This document shows, piece by piece, positions 15,260 through 23,006 of a stretch of 64,000 nucleotides of DNA. How positions within the stretch are numbered: the first letter of the stretch is position 1; each line of letters opens with the position of its first letter. This DNA comes from PALSA-600 sp963842335 (lineage in GTDB: Bacteria; Actinomycetota; Thermoleophilia; Gaiellales; Gaiellaceae). Position numbers and translations under genes: made by a program. The stretch spans positions 124,001 through 188,000 of the forward strand of contig CAWJGF010000028.1 in NCBI GenBank assembly GCA_963842335.1. Direction: 5' to 3'. Under the pieces are notes generated by a model. That model had not been told where the DNA came from. It made no database searches and was given only the letters and a program-made list of their open reading frames with translations.

Positions 15260-15953
15260 CTTCGGCGATCTCCGCAGGCCATCAAGCTCTGAAACGCTGC
15301 TTGCTGCATTTGGTAACGGAGGTCGGCTCGAGCGCTTCACGCTCGATGAGATCCGCGAGCTCGCCCGGCGCGCTCTGGCCCTAGACCGGCTGGAGAGAGA
15401 ACGAGAACGCTGGTTGGCGGCAGCCATCAGACCCGGGTCTCGGGGGATAAGCTCTCCCGCTACGACGAACCGGGCTCGCAACAGGAATGGGAGTACGAGC
15501 GGCGTGGAGGGCTCGGACGAGATCACGATCACGAAGGCCCAGGCGCGGTATGTCTCTTGGGTCTCGGAGGTTCTCCTGGACATCGTCGTCCTGAACCTCT
15601 TCGTGGAGTACGTCCACACGATTGTCATCGACTCCTTCGCGATCTCGGTTCTGACCGCGCTCCTCATGAAGCTGGCTATCGACGCGGTCAAGGGACTCGA
15701 GCACCGTGTCGCCACTTACTTCCGTACCAAGCAGGGGCTGGTCTGGAGAGCCATTGGCCTGGTATCCGTCTTCTCCATCCTGTTCCTGAGCAAATTTGTG
15801 ATCCTCGAACTGGTGAACATCGTCTTCGGCGACCACGTCGAGCTCGGACACTTCATCGAGATCGTTGCCATCATCCTCACGATGCTGGTCGGCAGCGCCT
15901 TGCTGCGGCTGGTCTTTCGACAGCTGGGACGCCACACGGCACCGGGACGTTGA
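15243..15953 (+). CDS. membrane protein with four predicted helices
   Basis: 236 residues. The first 100 are polar and charged (LERFTLDEIRELARRALALDRLERERERW), followed by four hydrophobic spans between about residues 103 and 225 (LLDIVVLNLFVEYV, IDSFAISVLTALLMKL, AIGLVSVFSILFLSKFVILELV, EIVAIILTMLVGSALL). The SDEITITKAQARYVSWVSEVL segment before the first helix looks conserved. Start uncertain: an internal GTG at 15504 with GGGAG upstream could begin a shorter pure membrane form. No function recognised. Island cargo. Confidence 0.6.
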   Translation: MDEEVIFGDLRRPSSSETLLAAFGNGGRLERFTLDEIRELARRALALDRLERERERWLAAAIRPGSRGISSPATTNRARNRNGSTSGVEGSDEITITKAQARYVSWVSEVLLDIVVLNLFVEYVHTIVIDSFAISVLTALLMKLAIDAVKGLEHRVATYFRTKQGLVWRAIGLVSVFSILFLSKFVILELVNIVFGDHVELGHFIEIVAIILTMLVGSALLRLVFRQLGRHTAPGR

Positions 15954-16089
15954 GCTGGCCTGACCAAGGGTCCTCTCGCAATGGCGGCTACGGCGGCTAT
16001 CCAACCTAAGCGATGGAAGATCGCGGAGCCGGATCTAGGAGACCCCACCTCTCGATTCCGGCCCCGCTCACTCTGACTTGTACCGCGCA

Positions 16090-16454
16090 GCCGTCCGACC
16101 ACGATGAAGCCACGGTGTGGCTTTTCGTGCTTCTCTTGCTGCTGAGCGTCGTGTCCGGAGCCGCCGTTGGATACGCCAGCGCTGCCGCGCTGCGTGGCCG
16201 CGGCCTTCGGTTCGTCGCGATCGGCGGTCCGTTCACGATCATCGGCGTCGCCGTCGCGATTCCGGTTGACCTGGCATGGCCCCTAGGAATCGTGGTCGGT
16301 ATCACTGTCGCGCTTGCGATCACGGGACTCGAGGTCGGACTCGCTGCCTACACGATCCGACACGGGATCGGGACGAGCCAGCCGCAGCAATACCTCTCAT
16401 AGCGTGAGCCTTCAGGCCCTGGTGCGATATCAGCGCTTGGCGTTCGGATCGCCA
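16090..16454 (+). repeat. 365-bp duplicated block, copy 1
   Basis: Nearly identical to 52825-53190: by eye three substitutions and one inserted C in the other copy. The block includes a small membrane-protein gene and ends exactly after a TGGCG-N7-CGCCA hairpin (16438-16454) in both places. Weak similarity extends about 15 bases further left. Both copies lie next to tRNA genes. Confidence 0.92.
16115..16402 (+). CDS. small integral membrane protein (duplicated at 52850)
   Basis: GTG 16115 opens a 95-residue protein made almost wholly of three hydrophobic spans (WLFVLLLLLSVVSGAAVGYA; FVAIGGPFTIIGVAVAIPVDLA; LGIVVGITVALAITGLEVGLAAY) with a polar tail ending SQPQQYLS. A longer upstream frame exists, but conservation with the second copy begins only just before this GTG. 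No ribosome site is obvious. The near-identical copy at 52.85 kb is frameshifted. Function unknown. Confidence 0.65.
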   Translation: MWLFVLLLLLSVVSGAAVGYASAAALRGRGLRFVAIGGPFTIIGVAVAIPVDLAWPLGIVVGITVALAITGLEVGLAAYTIRHGIGTSQPQQYLS

Positions 16455-16461
16455 GTCGACC

Positions 16462-17011
16462 CTATGCCGCTCTTGGTACGAGCCGCGGAGGTTGCACGTC
16501 AAGAACCGTCTCTTGGCCCGGCGGCGTCGTGACCAAAAACTCGGTCAACCACGAGTCGCCAGCTAGGTCGACACACGTGATCGTTCCCGTCACTCGAGAC
16601 CAATCGGCTTGTTGATGAACTGGGATCTGCGGATCATCCGAGCCGCCCGGACGCATGTGGAATTGCGGGATGACAGCGAATAGTCCGGACGGCGGTCCCC
16701 AAGAGAGGGTGCAGACGATGTTTCATCGCCACACCCGGACCGGCGTTCATGAGCACCGGTGTTCGACGTATCTCGCCCATGGCAGGGCCTCCATCGGTAC
16801 GGATTGCCGCGGGGAGAACGATCGGACGCTGAGACGCCTCAAGGCGCCTCCTCTCGATGCTGAGTTCATTCCGTGAGTCCTTCGTTACTTGGTAGGTGAA
16901 CCACGCGAGCGCTCCCGTTGACCCGGCGAGCACAAGGGCTCCGATCGCGACGAGCGCGGACCAACCGTCCCACAACCAGCCGTGCCAACTCGTGAACGTG
17001 GACGCGAGCAT
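16462..17011 (-). pseudogene. frameshifted membrane-anchored hypothetical protein
   Basis: Two reverse frames join into one sensible protein: an N-terminal helix and basic stalk (ALVAIGALVLAGSTGALAW, then SIERRRLEASQRPIVLP) followed, in the next frame, by a beta-rich domain (LSWGPPSGLFAVIPQF, WSRVTGTITCVDLAGD, WLTEFLVTTPPGQE). Removing one T of the TTT at 16721-16723 restores the frame. Such proteins (one N-terminal span, extracytoplasmic-looking domain) are common in actinobacteria and uncharacterised. Either a decayed island gene or a one-base sequencing insertion. Confidence 0.65.
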
Positions 17012-17126
17012 CCCTCTGATGCTCTCACTGCCGTCGCAGTGCGCGCCAGTTGCGCGCCAGTGATCACCCGAAACAGGCCGATTTCAGCGGATCACAGCGG
17101 ACAGCAAGAACCGGCCCGCGAACGAC

Positions 17127-17153
17127 GGAAACCCGCTGAGTGAGCGGGTTTCC
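17127..17153 (-). terminator. tRNA-Gly terminator
   Basis: 11-bp perfect stem (17127-17137 with 17143-17153), loop GAGTG, directly 3' of tRNA-Gly on the reverse strand. Confidence 0.65.
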
Positions 17154-17168
17154 GTGGAACTGTGCCGA

Positions 17169-17241
17169 AGCGGGAGACGAGGCTCGAACTCGCGACCCTC
17201 AGCTTGGGAAGCTGATGCTCTACCAACTGAGCTACTCCCGC
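17169..17241 (-). tRNA. tRNA-Gly (anticodon CCC)
   Basis: A 73-base cloverleaf on the reverse strand: acceptor GCGGGAG pairs with CTCCCGC, D arm with AGCTCAGTTGGTAGAGC, anticodon loop TTCCCAA, and T arm GTTCGAGCC. The anticodon CCC decodes GGG. CCA is not encoded. This intact copy is the integration target whose 3' 42-45 bases are repeated at 8989-9030 and 13639-13683. Confidence 0.95.
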
Positions 17242-17282
17242 GCAGAGCCGATTCTACCCCGCCTCGGATCTGCTGGCCGGAG

Positions 17283-18197
17283 CTATGCGGGAGCGGGAGC
17301 TCCCTCGTAGACCTCGATGAAGCGCAGGTAGTTGTGCGCGATCTGGTCGACCGCGGACTCACGGTCGAACCCGTCGGGATCGGCGGCGTACGCCTTCACC
17401 GACTCCGCGAAGATGGATCGGCCGATCGCGAAGCCCGTGTAGCCCTCGACACCCGAGCCGGCGCGGAGCCATTCGTCAACCTTCGCGTCGGAGGCGCCGC
17501 GCCCGAGCACGACACACGACACACGGTCACGTCCCTCGCGCCGAGCGAGCTTGGCGATCCGGTCGCAATCGTCGCGGTCGTCGAGACCCTCGATCTTCCA
17601 GATGTCGGCTTCGACACCGCCATCCTGCAGCTCGTGGATCGCGCGCATCATCAGGTCCGGCCGTAGCTCGGTGTCGTAGCGATCCTCGCTGCCGCCGACA
17701 TGCTCGAGCTGGGCCGGTTCCGCCGGAACGAGCAGCTCGAAAAGGTACTTGCGGTGATGCTCGTGCAGCCATTCGGAAAGCCGCCGCAGCTTCTCGGTCT
17801 GCCGAGCGTTCAGCGCCTTGTCCCCGTCGGGGTTGTAGCGAACAAGAACCTTCGTGAAGTCGGGATCAAACTCCTCGATCTTCTCGCCGAAGGCGTCGCC
17901 GTACTCGAAGTCGAACTCCGCCTGCCCCGACTTCTCGACCGGCATCGCAAGCTTGTAGCCCCCCGCCTTCGCCTCGAGCGCGACGGTCGGGCCGTACTGC
18001 CCGTCGACGAGAATCCCCGACGCCTCCTTGGGCGCTCCGAGCTCGACCGCCTTCTGAAATCCCTCCCAGATCAGCGTCTTCGCCCCGGCAACCCGGCCGA
18101 CATCTCCGACCATTTTCTCGAACGAGCCCCGATGGTCGAATGCAAGAACGTAGAGCCGCCCGTCGTAGCCGAGTTCGTTCAATCCAATACTGCTCAT
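17283..18197 (-). CDS. DUF2090 / IolC-type class I aldolase-like protein
   Basis: A 304-residue TIM-barrel protein matching the DUF2090 domain, related to the C-terminal half of IolC-type 5-dehydro-2-deoxyphosphogluconate aldolases. Recognisable segments: YVLAFDHRGSFEKM near residue 16, GILVDGQYG near 61, YKLAMPVEKSG near 81, FELLVPAEP near 152, DIWKIEGLDD near 199 and TGFAIGRSIF near 254. The IWKIEG strand carries the presumed active-site Lys. It starts exactly at the end of glpX, so both are one transcript, suggesting sugar-phosphate metabolism. The substrate is unproven. Confidence 0.85.
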   Translation of the reverse strand: MSSIGLNELGYDGRLYVLAFDHRGSFEKMVGDVGRVAGAKTLIWEGFQKAVELGAPKEASGILVDGQYGPTVALEAKAGGYKLAMPVEKSGQAEFDFEYGDAFGEKIEEFDPDFTKVLVRYNPDGDKALNARQTEKLRRLSEWLHEHHRKYLFELLVPAEPAQLEHVGGSEDRYDTELRPDLMMRAIHELQDGGVEADIWKIEGLDDRDDCDRIAKLARREGRDRVSCVVLGRGASDAKVDEWLRAGSGVEGYTGFAIGRSIFAESVKAYAADPDGFDRESAVDQIAHNYLRFIEVYEGAPAPA

Positions 18198-19184
18198 CTA
18201 GTACTCCCTTCCGGTGAAATGTGCGAGCTTCGAAAGTTGATGACGCGCCTCGATGCGACGCACCGTGCCAGAACGTGACCTCATCACGATCGAATCGGTG
18301 ATCGCGCCGTCGTTCACGTAGCGCACGCCGCGCAGCAACGCCCCGGTCGTGACGCCCGTCGCCGAGACGAATACATCCTCGCCTGTGACGAGGTCGTCGG
18401 TGTGGAGTACGCGATCCAGGTCGTACCCGGCTTCGATGAGAGCGGTGCGCTCGTCCGCGTTCCGCGGCCAGAGCTTGCCTTGAATGCCGCCGCCGACGCA
18501 CTTCAGCGCCGCCGCGGAGATGACCCCTTCGGGCGTCCCGCCGATGCCGTAGAGCAGGTCGACGCCGGTTTCCGGCCGTGCGGCGGCGATCGCGGGCGCC
18601 ACATCGCCGTCCCGGATCAGGTTGACGCGCGCGCCTGCTTGCCGTAGCTCGCCGATCAGCTCGTCGTGACGTTCCCGCTCGAGCACCACGACGCGGATGT
18701 CCGTCGCACGGCGGCCTTTCGCCTTCGCAACGGCCTGCACATTCTCGGTGGGCGTCGCGTTGATGTCGATCGAGTGCACGGCGTCGGCGCCGGCGGCGAT
18801 CTTCTCCATATAGACGGCCGCGCCAGGGAAGAACATCGAGCCACGCTCGGCGACCGCGATCACAGCGATCGCGTTCGGCTGGCCGAACGCGGCCAAGCGG
18901 GTTCCCTCGAGGGGATCGACGGCGACGTCGACCGCAGGCCCGATGCCTTCACCTACCTCCTCGCCGTTGAAGAGCATCGGCGCCTCGTCCTTCTCGCCCT
19001 CGCCGATCACGACGACCCCGGCCATGACGACCGTGTCGAGCATCGCCCGCATCGCGTCGACGGCACCCTGGTCGGCTGCGATCTTGTCACCGCGTCCGAT
19101 CCAGCGCCCCGCTCCCATCGCCGCGGCCTCGGTCACGCGGACAAGCTCGAGGGCCAGGTTCCTGTCGGGGCGGCTCGTGGACAT
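18198..19184 (-). CDS. glpX: class II fructose-1,6-bisphosphatase
   Basis: 328 residues of the GlpX family: RVTEAAAMGAGRWIGRGDK at the N-terminus, VVIGEGEKDEAPML (metal and phosphate site), VDVAVDPLEGT (the DPLEGT metal motif), and DLLYGIGGTPEGVISAAA. It removes the C1 phosphate of fructose-1,6-bisphosphate in gluconeogenesis and possibly sedoheptulose-1,7-bisphosphate. The ATG is preceded at nine bases by TAGGAT (19199-19194, reverse), a plausible leaderless promoter. The stop abuts the ATG of the DUF2090 gene. Confidence 0.95.
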   Translation of the reverse strand: MSTSRPDRNLALELVRVTEAAAMGAGRWIGRGDKIAADQGAVDAMRAMLDTVVMAGVVVIGEGEKDEAPMLFNGEEVGEGIGPAVDVAVDPLEGTRLAAFGQPNAIAVIAVAERGSMFFPGAAVYMEKIAAGADAVHSIDINATPTENVQAVAKAKGRRATDIRVVVLERERHDELIGELRQAGARVNLIRDGDVAPAIAAARPETGVDLLYGIGGTPEGVISAAALKCVGGGIQGKLWPRNADERTALIEAGYDLDRVLHTDDLVTGEDVFVSATGVTTGALLRGVRYVNDGAITDSIVMRSRSGTVRRIEARHQLSKLAHFTGREY

Positions 19185-19196
19185 CGACTGGTGATC

Positions 19197-19778
19197 CTAC
19201 GAACTTCGACCGGTGGTCGGGTGCCCCTCGACCGGGAGAGCTCGCGGAGTGCCGTTCCACCTCGCGTCGTCGAGGAACCGCTCAACCTCGGCCGGCGTTC
19301 GCAGCCGGACCACGTGCCATCGCGCCAGAGCCTCCGGGTAGACCCGGCGGCGGCGGAAGTGCGACTGCAATGCAAAGAGGAACAGTGAGTCGCGACTCCA
19401 GAGCACGTTCGTGAGCGTCTCTTTGTTCCCGTTCCAGAGCTCCTCCCCCCTGCGAATCCGCCGGCCTGTGCGCCGGATGAGACGCGGCAGCCAGACTCTC
19501 ATCGGCAAGTCGAGCCAGACCACAATGTCCGCGCCTGCGAGCACCAGATCGCCGAGCTTGCCGCGGTAGGGACCGTCGATCACCCAACCGTCGGACGCGA
19601 CGATCGGCTCGACCTGCGCGCGCAGCTCGTCGTCAGGGATGTCGACCCAGCCCGGCCCGTGCACGAGTGCGTCCATCTCGACGAACGGCACGCCCAGCCG
19701 CCGCGCAAGCTCCCGCCCGAGCGTGGTCTTGCCGTTCCCACTCGCGCTCGCCATGACTACGACCTTCCGCACCGGCAT
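19197..19778 (-). CDS. P-loop kinase, adenylate-kinase-like
   Basis: A 193-residue P-loop protein: Walker A SASGNGKTTLGRELA near the N-terminus, FVEMDALVHGPGW, the VIDGPYRGK substrate loop, DIVVWLDLP (Walker B-like strand) and RRTGRRIRRGEELWNGNKETL (lid region). This layout matches the small nucleotide or shikimate kinase-like family often labelled adenylate kinase or topology modulation protein; the substrate is unknown. ATG 19778 is favoured over GTG 19781 because TACCTT (19790-19785) then lies six bases upstream. Confidence 0.85.
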   Translation of the reverse strand: MPVRKVVVMASASGNGKTTLGRELARRLGVPFVEMDALVHGPGWVDIPDDELRAQVEPIVASDGWVIDGPYRGKLGDLVLAGADIVVWLDLPMRVWLPRLIRRTGRRIRRGEELWNGNKETLTNVLWSRDSLFLFALQSHFRRRRVYPEALARWHVVRLRTPAEVERFLDDARWNGTPRALPVEGHPTTGRSS

Positions 19779-19802
19779 CACAGGAAGGTAACGGGCCGAA
19801 CG

Positions 19803-19851
19803 GTGGCAGTCTCGTCACACTTGGTCAGACCAACTGTGACGCGACTGCCAC
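19803..19851. repeat. 23-bp-arm inverted repeat between argS and the kinase gene
   Basis: Arms 19803-19825 and 19829-19851 pair at 21 of 23 positions with a three-base CAG loop. There is no U-tract on the argS strand. It could be the argS terminator, a cruciform, or an operator: TGTGAC/GTCACA half-sites occur within it and a further TGTGAC follows at 19858-19863. Confidence 0.75.
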
Positions 19852-19963
19852 AGATGATGTGACGAAAGTGCTGCCGCCGGCGGCAAATCCTGAGTTCTCG
19901 CCGCTTACTTGTTCCCTGCTCGCCGCTGAGCGTGGACAGGGCTTGAGCGGGCTTGTCTCGCTG

Positions 19964-21490
19964 TCACATTCGGTGGGGGGCCTCGACGCCGACCAGGTCG
20001 AGGCAGCGGGCGATCACCTGCTGCGACGCGCGACAGAGGCCGAGGCGGAAGGACTGGGCCGGATCGCCGAGCACCCTGCACGCGTGGTAGAAGCGGTGGT
20101 AGTCGTCGGCGAGCCTGATCGCGTACGAGGGCAGCAGCTGCGGGCCACGGCGCTCCGTTGCCTCGCGCACCGTCAGCGGGAAGTCGCCGAGCCGCTTGAT
20201 GAGCTCCTTCTCCTCGGGCGCCAGCGGGCCTGGCGGCGCGCCCCCGACCTCCGCATCTTCGGCGTTGCGAAGGATGGCCGCGATGCGTGCATGAGCGTAC
20301 TGCACGTAGTACACCGGATTCTTCGCCGACTTCTCGGCGGCGAGGTCGAGGTCGATCTCGATCGTCTGATCGGGGCCGCGGTTGACGAGATACCACCGGG
20401 TCGCATCGACGCCGATCTCATCGAGGACGTCATCGAGGAACACCACATTCCCTGCGCGCTTCGACGCCTTCGAGGCAGCACCACCCTGCGTGAGATGGAC
20501 GAACTGGTACAGCAGCACCTCAACGCGATGCTCGTCGTACCCGAGCATGCGCGCGATCGCGGCGTACCACTTCGCCGTTGCATGGTGGTCGGCGCCGAGG
20601 ACGTAGATCGCTCGGTCGAACCCGCGCTCCAGCTTGTCGACGAGATACACGACGTCGGCCGCGCGGTAGGTCGGCGAGCCGCCCCGGTCGGCCGACCGCA
20701 TCAGCACCCAGTCCTGTTCGTCACCGTACGCCGAGGACTTCGCCCAGAGCGCACCGTCCTTCTCGTAGGTGTCGAGTCGTGGCAGGAACTCCGGCAGGCG
20801 CGCCTCGAGCTCGCTCTGGAGCGCCCAACTGTCGAAGTGGATGCGAAAACGCTCCATCGTCTGTTCGATCGACGTGAGCATGCGGGGAACGGGATCGCCG
20901 TCGACGCGGGCCAACTCGACGACGTAGTCGCCGTGGTACCCGTCCTCGGGTACCAGCTCCCCCCGGCGCAGCGCCTCGACCGATGCACGAAAGCGCTCCA
21001 TCTGGTTACCGGCGTCGTTGTAGTAGTACTCGCGCGAAACGTCATGCCCGCCGAATGCGAGCAGCCGCGCGACACAATCGCCGTAGGCACCGTTTCGGGC
21101 GGCCGAAACGACAATCGGCCCGGTCGGGTTCGCGGACACCATCTCCACCTGAACGCGCTCCGGTTCCCTGACCCAGCCTCCGCCGTAGCCGTCACCGATC
21201 TCCGACAACGCGGCGAGGAAAAACCCGTCGGAGACGCGGAGGTTGATGAACCCCGGACCCGCGACCTCCGACGAGACGACGTCGTCGAGCTCGAGCACCT
21301 TCGCCGCGATCTCGGCCGCCACCTCGCGCGGCTGCCGGCCGATCGACTTCGCAGAGCGGAGGGCGACATTCGTCGCGAAGTCGCCGTGAGCAGGATCTTT
21401 CGGACGCTCGAGCTCCACCTCCGCCCCCGCAACCTCGCCGACGCGCGCCGCGAGGCCCTCGACCGCGCTGAGGTGTTCGGACGCTTCCAC
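19964..21490 (-). CDS. argS: arginyl-tRNA synthetase without a HIGH motif
   Basis: 508 residues. The order matches ArgRS: N-terminal add-on domain (PKDPAHGDFATNVALR, GPGFINLRVS), catalytic domain entry EMVSANPTGP, the YYYNDAGNQ segment, a KMSKS-equivalent loop SKRAGNVV followed by DEIGVDATRWYL, and the C-terminal anticodon-binding helical domain (YVQYAHARIAAILR, LPSYAIRLADDYHRFYHACRV). Where family members have HVGH after NPTGP, this protein has VVSA, so both class I signature histidines are missing. Everything else is conserved, so it is probably functional. GTG 21490 has a GATACT -10-like box six bases upstream. Confidence 0.92.
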   Translation of the reverse strand: MEASEHLSAVEGLAARVGEVAGAEVELERPKDPAHGDFATNVALRSAKSIGRQPREVAAEIAAKVLELDDVVSSEVAGPGFINLRVSDGFFLAALSEIGDGYGGGWVREPERVQVEMVSANPTGPIVVSAARNGAYGDCVARLLAFGGHDVSREYYYNDAGNQMERFRASVEALRRGELVPEDGYHGDYVVELARVDGDPVPRMLTSIEQTMERFRIHFDSWALQSELEARLPEFLPRLDTYEKDGALWAKSSAYGDEQDWVLMRSADRGGSPTYRAADVVYLVDKLERGFDRAIYVLGADHHATAKWYAAIARMLGYDEHRVEVLLYQFVHLTQGGAASKASKRAGNVVFLDDVLDEIGVDATRWYLVNRGPDQTIEIDLDLAAEKSAKNPVYYVQYAHARIAAILRNAEDAEVGGAPPGPLAPEEKELIKRLGDFPLTVREATERRGPQLLPSYAIRLADDYHRFYHACRVLGDPAQSFRLGLCRASQQVIARCLDLVGVEAPHRM

Positions 21491-21496
21491 AGCTCT

Positions 21497-21504
21497 AGTA
21501 TCGT
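21497..21504. promoter_or_regulatory. overlapping divergent -10 boxes for argS and the DUF3467 gene
   Basis: AGTATCGT holds TATCGT (21499-21504, forward), nine bases before ATG 21514, and GATACT (21502-21497, reverse), six bases before GTG 21490. The start codons are only 23 bases apart and neither has a ribosome site. Confidence 0.5.
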
Positions 21505-21513
21505 GAAGCTCAC

Positions 21514-21804
21514 ATGGACGACGCAGCCGAGCGGCAATTGAACATCCATATGGAGCCGCAGCATCTGGCGGGTGTCTACGCGAACTTCGCGAACATCACC
21601 TTCTCGGACTACGAGTTCACGCTGACGTTCGCTCGCATCGACCACGAGGTCGAAGAGGGTGACGTTCCCGGCGTCGTCGTGACGCGCGTGAACATGTCGC
21701 AGCAGTTCATGCGCGAGCTGCTCGCTGCGATGCAGGACGCCTACTCCAAGTACACGACGGTCAAAGGCATCCAGAACCTGCCCGAGACCGACTCGCACTC
21801 CTAG
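21514..21804 (+). CDS. DUF3467 family protein
   Basis: A 96-residue protein with the full DUF3467 pattern: IHMEPQHLAGVYANFANITFS, FTLTFARIDHE, VVVTRVNMSQQFMRELLAAMQDAYSKY. The family is small, beta-rich and of unknown role, resembling half of a gas-vesicle or PilZ-sized fold only in size. The start codon lies 23 bases from the argS start on the other strand, so the two are divergently co-located. Confidence 0.9.
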   Translation: MDDAAERQLNIHMEPQHLAGVYANFANITFSDYEFTLTFARIDHEVEEGDVPGVVVTRVNMSQQFMRELLAAMQDAYSKYTTVKGIQNLPETDSHS

Positions 21805-21815
21805 CGCCACTTCTC

Positions 21816-23006
21816 CTAACGGTTCCGCTCCCGCCAGCGCTCGGCCATCGCGATGCGCTGCATCAACGTCGGGTGGTTCTCGAGCCAGAGGTAGTCCCCG
21901 AGCGACGGACTCGGCTGCTCGAGGCTCGTCCGCTCGAAGCTGCGGAAGAGCTGACTCGCCGAGGCCGGGTCACGGGTGGCGTTCAGCGCTCGCCAATCGG
22001 CCTCGGCCTCGTAACGCCGCGAGACCGCGTTCTGCAGCGGCGCGGTCGCGAGCGCGAGGAGAGCCAGGATCAGGACCGCAAGCGGCAGGTTCGCGGGGTC
22101 ACCGAGCCCGCCGCGCCGGCGGGTCGCGAAGGCGACGAGCCAGAGCGTCGGTCCGACAATCAGCGCTGTCCAGCCGAGCGCCTTCAGGATGTGACGGCTA
22201 CGAACGTGCCCGAGCTCATGGGCGAGGACAACGTCTTCCTCGCCCCGTGAGAAGCGGCCGTCGAGCAGTGTGTCCCACACGATCACGTGCGTCGACGGAC
22301 CGAATCCGACCGTGAACGCGTTCGCCTGGTTCGTCCACTTGGAGACGTCTTCCACGCGCACAGGCGTGCCGGTCACGTGCTCGATGCGCTCGATGCGCAC
22401 GACGTCCGCTCGCAGGGCCGCACTTCGCAGCCGGTGCGTCGACCCGCCCACCAGGTAGGCGCTTCCGAACGCATACAGGGCTGCGATCAGGACAAACAGG
22501 GGCGTCGCGATGAGCCACCAGTGCTTCAAGCGGCCTGCGAGCCCGACGAGCACGACGATCGTCACCATCGCGGAGACGACCTCGGGCGCGAGCACGGCCC
22601 ATTGCGAGCTCAGCCACGCCGCCACGTCGAACGGGCCGAGACCCCAGTGGTGCTGCCACCACAGATCGACGAGGCTGAACGGCAAGCCGACGAACCAGAG
22701 CGTGACGAGCAGGACCATGCCGACGACGATCGCGCTGCTGATGCGGCCAAGGCCGAGCTCCCGCACGGTCCTCGGCAGCCTGATTGCGAGCACGACCAGT
22801 GCAATGAGCCTCGCCACGGTGCCGGTGAGCCAGAGCACCTGCTCGCCGTGGGAGTAGTGCGCGGCCCGCCGGATGGCGGTGTCGGTGAAGTAGCGGTGCT
22901 GGTCGAAACCGCTCAGCGAGAGCGACGGGACCGTCGTCCGCGCGAGCAGCCAGGCGCAAGCGCACCACACCACCGCCCCGACGGCTAGCGTCCCCGTCCT
23001 CGTCAT
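21816..23006 (-). CDS. M48 family membrane metalloprotease (Ste24-like)
   Basis: About 396 residues. Multiple N-terminal spans are followed by the zinc site HELGHVRSRH near residue 264 (HExxH plus the conserved downstream region) and the third-ligand helix EAEADWRALN near 333; two more spans lie between. This matches the Ste24/CAAX prenyl protease-like integral membrane M48 family, which in bacteria degrades membrane or misfolded proteins. I take ATG 23006, because earlier ATGs at 23030 and 23039 would read into the divergent phosphoesterase. The C-terminus ENHPTLMQRIAMAERW is typical. Confidence 0.9.
   Translation of the reverse strand: MTRTGTLAVGAVVWCACAWLLARTTVPSLSLSGFDQHRYFTDTAIRRAAHYSHGEQVLWLTGTVARLIALVVLAIRLPRTVRELGLGRISSAIVVGMVLLVTLWFVGLPFSLVDLWWQHHWGLGPFDVAAWLSSQWAVLAPEVVSAMVTIVVLVGLAGRLKHWWLIATPLFVLIAALYAFGSAYLVGGSTHRLRSAALRADVVRIERIEHVTGTPVRVEDVSKWTNQANAFTVGFGPSTHVIVWDTLLDGRFSRGEEDVVLAHELGHVRSRHILKALGWTALIVGPTLWLVAFATRRRGGLGDPANLPLAVLILALLALATAPLQNAVSRRYEAEADWRALNATRDPASASQLFRSFERTSLEQPSPSLGDYLWLENHPTLMQRIAMAERWRERNR

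Noticed and set aside
19859..21541. 560-codon forward frame opposite argS
   Set aside because: argS is unmistakable on the reverse strand; the forward frame is rich in Arg, Val and Leu with no recognisable domain.
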